Source: Schlesneria paludicola DSM 18645 (lineage in GTDB: Bacteria; Planctomycetota; Planctomycetia; Planctomycetales; Planctomycetaceae). Taken from it: DNA of 56,585 bases. Within the stretch, counting starts at the first letter, position 1; each line of letters begins with the position of its first letter. The DNA is taken from the NCBI GenBank assembly GCA_945862235.1, contig CAMAYU010000018.1:1-56585 (forward strand), written 5' to 3'. A program made the translations under genes and the position numbers. The notes beneath the pieces are model-generated. The model was not told the DNA's origin, did no database searches, and saw only the letters and a list, made by a program, of their open reading frames with translations. Below, piece by piece: positions 51,519 through 56,585 of the stretch.

Positions 51519-52237
51519 CTCAATCACGCTCGTGTCTCGCACGGGGCCATCCCTTTTTGTCACGAATCCGTGTTGTGGTTGAGGTTCCGCAGGCATGGCA
51601 CAGATGTGTGTTCCGGCAGTTCTCGTTGAGATTAAGACTGGCTCAAGATTGGCGTGCGGCAACAAGGTCGCAAACACTACACGCCGATTCCGGGTTTTGC
51701 CACCCGACAAACAGGTTTCCCAGCACTTCATCAAGACGCGGCTCGACCACTCCAGAACGTTCGGAATGTTCGACAGGCTGTTAGCGGCTCGCCAATCGCT
51801 TCAATTCTTTTGTCTGGTGTTTCGCTCGTCGCTTAAAGTGGCAGTGACATAATAACCGGACCAGCCAACCGGCTGCGGCCGACAGGGGTTCGAACCATAA
51901 ATTTGACCGACCACTTCCCTTCGACGCGACCGCAGGTCAAAACTGCGCGATGCGCCAGTCCCCGGAATTACTCGGCCCCGAATGTCCCAGCCGATGAGAA
52001 GTTCTGTCGCCGTGCTGCACGATCTGTTTATCGGGCCGCTGCTGAATGCAACGATCCCCCGCATCGTGCAGCCTATTGAAAAGCGTAGGGTCAGCGTCTC
52101 GCTTGCCTGATAAATGCGATTGAAAACGGGGCAAGCCAGAGGCTTACCCGACGTTTTTTGGCGGGCGGTTATAACGAGCGATTGCCTCGCTTTTCACTGA
52201 GCATGGCACAGACGACAAGCCACAACCGGAGCCAATG
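51519..52237. other. Long divergent gap with hairpins; no gene seen
   Basis: The gap separates the HEAT-like gene (minus) from the HExxH gene (plus). GCTGCACGAT (52014-52023) pairs with ATCGTGCAGC (52063-52072). A terminator-like hairpin lies at 52124-52159 (listed separately). The stretch 51519-52000 shows nothing I can name; a TTCGAACC at 51891 is not part of a tRNA. Confidence 0.55.
52111..52159 (+). promoter_or_regulatory. Attenuator-like leader hairpin upstream of the HExxH gene
   Basis: GGGCAAGCC (52129-52137) pairs with GGCTTACCC (52141-52149), extended by AAAACG with CGTTTT, and ends in a T6 run (52154-52159). An upstream GCTTGCC (52111-52117) could pair instead with GGCAAGC (52130-52136). 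The hairpin is 79 nt before the ATG of the gene at 52238, in a divergent gap where no transcript needs ending. Confidence 0.4.
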
Positions 52238-53005
52238 ATGACCAAACCGCTTTTCAACCGAACGCTCGTCTTGCTTTGCCTCCTCGCGCCGTTCGGCCTC
52301 AGTGCGGCCGAGCCATCGGCCGCACCGGCCCCCCCCGAGTGGATCAAGCCCGTGTTCGATCGTGGTCTGACGAAGCTCGAGTTCTACGACCCGATCAAGA
52401 AGCCGCAGAACTTTCCCGGCTGGACCAACTACAAGTTTGAACTCAATTACCGCTTCACCTACGAGTACAAAATTCACGAGACCAACAACAAAGAGTCGCC
52501 GAAGAAAAGAATCGTCGCCACGATAATCCCCAAATTCACGATGCTGGAACTGCCCGTACAGCATCAAATTCTGTTGCCTCAGCGGTACGACACGCCGCGC
52601 GTTTGGGATACGCCGCTAGCGCAGCATGAACTCGAACATGTTGCCATTTCGGCCCATCATCGTGTCGCGCTCTTGGCCAAACATCTCGTCAAAAAGGTCC
52701 ATCAGTTCGAGCGGACCCTCGACGCGCCGAGTCAGATCACCGACGACTGGGTCAAGCAGGAGATTGATGAATTGATCACGCCTCGCCGCAAAGCCATCGA
52801 CGCGCTGTTCGCTTCCAACAATCGCCAACTCGACAAACTGACCGGTCACGGTGCGAAGCCGCTTGCCGACCGCGACGCCTTCTTCGCGCAGATGTATCTC
52901 AAAGAGAACCTCGACGAGATGAAGTTCCCGTTCCTGACCGAGGCCCTCGATCTCCTGAAGGAACGCCACTACCAAAACGCCCGTTGGCAGGCGTCTCCGG
53001 AGTAG
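52238..53005 (+). CDS. Secreted HExxH protein, putative zinc peptidase
   Basis: A 255-residue protein with a signal peptide (TKPLFNRTLVLLCLLAPFGL, cut near SAAEP). DTPLAQHELEHVAISAHHRV carries HELEH at 130-134, a zinc-binding helix, and His140 nearby. The N-terminal region (YKFELNYRFTYEYKIHETNN, then IIPKFTMLELPVQHQ) is beta-rich. The layout recalls DUF922-type secreted Zn-protease domains, where HExxH follows a short beta-sheet, but that is an inference. GGAG is 3 nt from the ATG at 52235 and 6 nt from the next ATG, so 52238 is preferred. Confidence 0.7.
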   Translation: MTKPLFNRTLVLLCLLAPFGLSAAEPSAAPAPPEWIKPVFDRGLTKLEFYDPIKKPQNFPGWTNYKFELNYRFTYEYKIHETNNKESPKKRIVATIIPKFTMLELPVQHQILLPQRYDTPRVWDTPLAQHELEHVAISAHHRVALLAKHLVKKVHQFERTLDAPSQITDDWVKQEIDELITPRRKAIDALFASNNRQLDKLTGHGAKPLADRDAFFAQMYLKENLDEMKFPFLTEALDLLKERHYQNARWQASPE

Positions 53006-53033
53006 CGGCACAGCCATCGCCCGTTTCAAGGTA

Positions 53034-53135
53034 GGAGGGTGGGACCAGCTCGCGTCGAGCGCCGGCCCACCATTGGGAATCGTCGAGAAAATCTGGTGGG
53101 CCGACGCGGCGAAGCGCAGGCCAGTCCCACCCTCC
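53034..53135. repeat. Intergenic inverted repeat (GGGTGGGAC word)
   Basis: GGAGGGTGGGACCAGC (53034-53049) pairs with GGCCAGTCCCACCCTCC (53119-53135), and the inner GCCGGCCCACCA pairs with TGGTGGGCCGACG. It lies between two plus-strand genes. Confidence 0.82.
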
Positions 53136-53243
53136 GCGGAACAAGGCGCTGGTTCGCTGGCCTTGGCGACTCGAATTGACTCGATTGGTGACGAGGCATA
53201 GAGTCCGCGCCGAGTGGGACTGACCGTTTCCAGCGAGGCAGGG

Positions 53244-54338
53244 ATGAATTCGCCGCGAGCCATTTTGAGCAGAAGATTCTGGCGACAGAGCCGTCGGCCG
53301 CAGGCTCGTTTCGTACCGAACTTGTTCTCGTTGTTGTTTCACTCGGCGTTGCTGCTGCTGTTGGCGACTTCGTATCGAGGCAACGCGGGGGGCGGCATTG
53401 GCCGAGGACCGGGGGAGTTCACGACGATCATCACGCGCGACGACGGTGTCGTGGTGGCGAACCCGTGGGGAGACCGTCCGGATGCTCAAGTCGAAGGCGC
53501 GCCGAATGACGTTCCTCCCGGTGACCAGTCTCAAGGATCGAACGCCAGCAACCAGCTCCTCCAAACGAAACACAGCGTCGCGAACGAAGCACCACCCGCT
53601 GCGTTGATGTTGCCCACGGCCGACGGTCCTGGGGCAAGCACCTCGCATGTGAATCTCCCGACGGGGACGGGGTCCGCTTTCCCACAGGGAGGCATTGGAA
53701 CCTCAGGCGGAACGCGGCCGCTCGCATCCGGGAAACGTGGCTTTCAAGACGGCGTCATTGGTGGTGGCAAGCCGGGAGGAGGCTACGGTGCAGGCTTCTT
53801 TGGTACGAGCGACGCGGGCATGAAAATGGTCTTCGTGGTCGATGCTTCCGGCAGCATGACCAGCAACAACGCGATGCAGGTCGCCAAAGCCGAGTTGATG
53901 GCCAGCTTGCAGGCCCTCGATGAACGGCAGCAGTTTCTCATCATCTTTTATGACGACACGCCGCACTTCGTGAAGCTGATTAACGAGGTCAAGCCGACAC
54001 TCGCATTCGCCACTGACCTCAACAAGACACGCGCGCGACAACAGATCGCGGGGATCCAACCTGGCGCAGGAACGGACCACTTTCCGGCCTTGGAACTGGC
54101 CCTCAAGCAGTACCCCGACATCATCTTCTTCCTGACCGACGCCGCCGAACCAGCCATGTCTCCCTCGGACCTCGATAAGGTGAAACGGATCAACGCCGGA
54201 CGCGCCCGCATTCACACCATCGAGTTCGGAGTCGGTCCGGAGTTGATCGAGTACACGTCCAACTTCCTGCGCCGTCTGCCACAACAAAACGGCGGGACAT
54301 ACAGCTACCACGATGTCACCAAGTTCAAGGATCGCTGA
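53244..54338 (+). CDS. Membrane-anchored von Willebrand factor A domain protein
   Basis: A 364-residue protein with a basic N-terminus (SRRFWRQSRRPQARF) and one membrane segment at 26-44. A Gly/Ser/Pro-rich linker runs to ~190. The VWA domain follows: MVFVVDASGSM near 195-205 is the metal-binding DxSxS, the Thr of GAGTDHF is the third MIDAS residue, and FFLTDAAEPAM carries the final Asp. Such domains bind proteins through a metal ion. GAGG lies 5 nt before ATG 53244. It is followed after 46 nt by an M50-like membrane protein on the same strand, so they may form an operon. Confidence 0.88.
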   Translation: MNSPRAILSRRFWRQSRRPQARFVPNLFSLLFHSALLLLLATSYRGNAGGGIGRGPGEFTTIITRDDGVVVANPWGDRPDAQVEGAPNDVPPGDQSQGSNASNQLLQTKHSVANEAPPAALMLPTADGPGASTSHVNLPTGTGSAFPQGGIGTSGGTRPLASGKRGFQDGVIGGGKPGGGYGAGFFGTSDAGMKMVFVVDASGSMTSNNAMQVAKAELMASLQALDERQQFLIIFYDDTPHFVKLINEVKPTLAFATDLNKTRARQQIAGIQPGAGTDHFPALELALKQYPDIIFFLTDAAEPAMSPSDLDKVKRINAGRARIHTIEFGVGPELIEYTSNFLRRLPQQNGGTYSYHDVTKFKDR

Positions 54339-54384
54339 ATCGGCGATGTCGAACCGCGTCAGTTGTAACCGGTGAACAGACTCC

Positions 54385-54954
54385 ATGCGCCGACTGCCAC
54401 AACTGATTCTGATCGGCGCGACGGGGCCGCTGGCTTGGCTCTGGATGCAGATCATCCACGAAAGCGGTCACGCATTGTTCAGCTGGCTGACGGGAGGAAC
54501 CGTTCGTCGAGTCGTCCTGCATCCACTGACGATCTCGCGTACAGACCTCGATCTGAATCCGCACCCGCTGATTGTCTGTTGGGCCGGGCCGGTGTTCGGT
54601 TCCATCGCTCCGGTCATGGTCTGGCTGATCTCTCACGCAGTGAAGTGGCCCGGCGAGTATTGGCTCCGTTTCTTCGCGGGCTTCTGTCTGATCGCCAATG
54701 GAGCGTATCTCGCCGTCGGTTCCTTCGAGGGGATCGGCGACGCCGGCGACCTGCTCAGGCATGGCTCTCCCGTCTGGATGCTCTGGCTCTTCGGAGCCTG
54801 CACAATCACAGCGGGTCTTCGCCTCTGGCACGGTCTTGGTCCGAAGTTTGGCATCGGTCCATCAGTCACTCAGATCGGTTGGCCCGCAGCGTTGATGGCC
54901 TGTGCATCGCTACTCGCAACCATAATCACAGAAGCCCTGCTCAGCAGACGTTGA
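54385..54954 (+). CDS. M50-like membrane protein with HExxH motif
   Basis: A 189-residue protein with about four or five hydrophobic segments. HESGHALFSWLTGG, with His25, Glu26 and His29 inside the first helix, is the site-2-protease/M50 pattern. NPHPLIVCWAGPVFGSIAPV, with its Gly-Pro-x-x-Gly, resembles the second M50 helix, but the NPDG-type Asp is not clear. It may be an intramembrane protease or an inactive relative. No ribosome site is obvious before the ATG. It follows the VWA gene closely. Confidence 0.65.
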   Translation: MRRLPQLILIGATGPLAWLWMQIIHESGHALFSWLTGGTVRRVVLHPLTISRTDLDLNPHPLIVCWAGPVFGSIAPVMVWLISHAVKWPGEYWLRFFAGFCLIANGAYLAVGSFEGIGDAGDLLRHGSPVWMLWLFGACTITAGLRLWHGLGPKFGIGPSVTQIGWPAALMACASLLATIITEALLSRR

Positions 54955-55140
54955 GGACTTCTCAACGAGCGGTGTGAAAACGAGAACAGCTGGCGAGAAA
55001 TCTCGTCGGCTGTTCAGTGCCCGTGTCGGGCGGATCGGACGCTCTGTCACTTTGAAAGACAGAGCCAAGTGGAGTGCTCTGCACTCCGGTCGAAAACTCT
55101 CCCGCCACCGGGTCATCATCCACCGCCGATTACTAGGAAA

Positions 55141-56214
55141 GTGCGGATCGTTCCCTATGAAGGCCAGACGCAGAACATCGGCGAACTGAAACGGTTCGCA
55201 TGCCTGGCCTGCCGGGGCGACGTGCTGGTCGAAGTCGACCACGACGACGAATTGACGCCGGATTGCGTGGCGGAACTCGTGGCGGCGTTTGCTGATCCGC
55301 AGGTCGACTTTGCCTATTCAGACTGTTGCGAGATCAACGAAGGCAAACCGTTGCGGTACGACGAGCGGTGCGGCTGGCGGTATCGGCCGTTCGCCTGGGA
55401 TGGCCAATCGCAGTGGGAATGCGTGGCTTTCGATCCGTCGCCGGCGTCGTTCTCGAAGATCTGGTTCGCGCCGAACCACGTTCGGGCCTAGCGCGCCGAT
55501 TTCTACCGGCGGATCGGCGGCCACGATCCGTCACGGGCGGTCCTTGACGACCAGGACATCCTCTGTCGGACGTTCATCCACGGCCGCGTGAAGCACATCG
55601 ACCGTTGCCTGTACGTCTACCACGTCCATGCCGGCAACACCTGCCGGGGCGAGCAGAACGGTTTCATCCAGACCGAGACCCTGGCCCTCCACGACCAGTA
55701 CACCTACCCGCTGGTCGAACGCTGGTGTGACGAGAACGGCCTGCGGAAGATCGACCTCTGTGGTGGGATCAATCCCGCCCCCGGCTACGAGTCCGTCGAT
55801 CTGCACGGTGGCCGGATCGCTGCCGACCTCAACAATCGCTGGCCATTCGGCGATGGCGAGGTCGGCGTCTTCCGGGCGCATGATGCACTTGAGCACCTCC
55901 GCGATCCGATCCACACGATGCGGGAAATTCACCGCTGTCTGGCCCCGCAGGGTTGGCTGCTCTCGCAGACCCCCAGCACCGACGGCCGCGGCGCGTTCCA
56001 AGACCCGACGCTCGTCTCGTTCTGGAACTCGAACTCGTTCTGGTACTACACCCGCGCCGACCAGAACCGCTTCATCGACTGCCCCGTCCGGTTCCAGGCG
56101 AATCGCCTGAAGAACTTCTTCCCCAGCGAATGGCATCGAGAACACCAGATCGTCTACGTGAAGGCTGACCTGCTGAAGGTGGCGGGACGGGTGCCGGGTG
56201 GGGTGGCGATCTGA
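55141..56214 (+). pseudogene. Broken glycosyltransferase 2 - methyltransferase fusion gene
   Basis: The reading frame starts abruptly in a GT2 domain: VRIVPYEGQTQNIGELKRFA, CRGDVLVEVDHDDELTPDCV (the DxD-type motif) and FAYSDCCEI; the N-terminal strand-helix of GT2 (usually about 50 residues) is absent. At 55489-55491 an in-frame TAG interrupts NHVRA and RADFYRRIGGHD. Downstream, RKIDLCGGINPAPGYESVDL, VFRAHDALEHLRDPIHTMRE and IHRCLAPQGWLLSQTPS form a SAM-methyltransferase-like domain. Proteins of this two-domain type modify surface polysaccharides. The missing 5' end and the nonsense codon suggest it is not functional; a frame back to 55069 exists but has no family match. Confidence 0.7.
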
Positions 56215-56252
56215 AAATGGCGAGATCAGCGACGACCGTCGATGCTGTCCGA

Positions 56253-56585
56253 TCAATAGTCTCCGCCTTCGAGGGAGTTCGCATGTTGAGTGGGGGATTT
56301 TTCGATTGCGAATCGCCGACGGTGACACTCGTCGAGCATCGCGGCGGTCGCTGTTGCTCCACAGCGAGTGGCCCCGAGGTCGCGGACTTTGATGAGGCCG
56401 TCGAGGTCGCGGACTCCACCGGCAGCTTTCACTTGTACGCGCGGCGAGACACTCGCGCGCATCAGCGCGAGGTCGTGTTCGGTCGCCCCTTTGTAGTTGT
56501 ACGAACCGTCGGTCTGCTTCACGAAGCCGTAGCCCGATGAGGTCTTCACCCAGTCGGCTCCGGCTCGCTCGCAGAGTTCGCAGAG
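56253..56585 (-). CDS. deoC: Deoxyribose-phosphate aldolase, 5' part outside window
   Basis: Only the C-terminal 110 residues are visible. ADWVKTSSGYG holds the Schiff-base lysine of DeoC, and ASVSPRVQVKAAGGVRDLDG holds the second conserved lysine and the phosphate-binding Gly-Gly-Val-Arg segment. GATRCGATATAAMLDE is the last phosphate-contact helix. The enzyme splits deoxyribose-5-phosphate into glyceraldehyde-3-phosphate and acetaldehyde in nucleoside breakdown. The frame is open to the right edge; the true start is beyond it. It is convergent with the broken glycosyltransferase gene. Confidence 0.92.
   Translation of the reverse strand, partial: LCELCERAGADWVKTSSGYGFVKQTDGSYNYKGATEHDLALMRASVSPRVQVKAAGGVRDLDGLIKVRDLGATRCGATATAAMLDECHRRRFAIEKSPTQHANSLEGGDY

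Noticed and set aside
51840-51920. GGGGTTCGAACC at 51887, resembling a tRNA T-loop
   Set aside because: The bases on each side cannot form the five-pair T stem, and no acceptor, D or anticodon stem is found on either strand.
44202-55491. Two in-frame TAG codons at probable Trp positions (44202 and 55489) as a sign of recoding or suppression
   Set aside because: TAG is the stop of several intact genes here (for example 2030, 14115, 47478), both affected genes have further damage, and no pyrrolysine genes are visible. Decay is simpler.

Overview
The window looks like a Planctomycetes chromosome. Family-level clues are three twin-arginine DUF1501 proteins, a DUF1559-type pseudopilin and a DUF1598 protein. 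Many further secreted proteins are of unknown role: beta-propellers, HEAT-like proteins, HExxH proteins and a VWA protein. DNA is GC-rich and genes are mostly single or in pairs on both strands. No rRNA, tRNA, CRISPR array, phage gene or transposase gene was found.

Layout. 1-5.6 kb: start of an RND-efflux adaptor (runs off the left edge), DUF1501 protein 1, a VapBC-type toxin-antitoxin pair coupled to a membrane-anchored protein, and a WD40 protein. 5.9-12 kb: membrane protein, secreted HExxH protein, NagD-like phosphatase, SGNH hydrolase, HEAT-like protein. 12-17.5 kb: CocE/NonD hydrolase carrying an in-frame palindrome, DUF1501 protein 2, HicB with a hicA remnant, pseudopilin, unknown protein. 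17.5-22 kb: MarR regulator with a flavin oxidoreductase/halogenase-like gene, RidA, HtrA protease. 22-26 kb, minus strand: RluA-type pseudouridine synthase, ABC permease, NMT1/THI5-like lipoprotein, MoeA. 26-34 kb: thioredoxin-like protein, DJ-1/PfpI protein, lipoprotein, DUF1501 protein 3, MutM, DUF1598 protein. 34.5-42 kb: UvrC without its C-terminal HhH region, membrane protein, Fmt, SDR, ornithine-cyclodeaminase family protein, xylulokinase. 42.5-48.5 kb: a decayed secreted protein gene, a tandem paralogue pair, SMP-30-like protein, DUF374 acyltransferase. 48.6-56.6 kb: beta-propeller and HEAT-like secreted proteins, HExxH protein, VWA protein, M50-like membrane protein, a broken glycosyltransferase-methyltransferase gene, and the end of deoC (runs off the right edge).

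The most unusual signal lies between the genes. Nearly every gap longer than about 200 bp holds a long inverted repeat, 50-400 bp overall with arms of about 15-37 bp, several of them perfect. They fall into families (called A to G here) with two to four copies each. In two places one palindrome sits inside another and is flanked by a 10- or 12-bp direct duplication, as expected for a transposed non-autonomous element. One palindrome is inside the coding sequence of the CocE/NonD hydrolase without breaking the frame. One supplies the last codons and stop of a HEAT-like gene. One abuts the 5' end of a transporter gene. A separate motif built around ACCAACCCGAAGCG follows four genes, always in the sense direction at or just after the stop codon. 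The window is therefore a good place to study a palindromic element population in a planctomycete; no transposase for it lies here.
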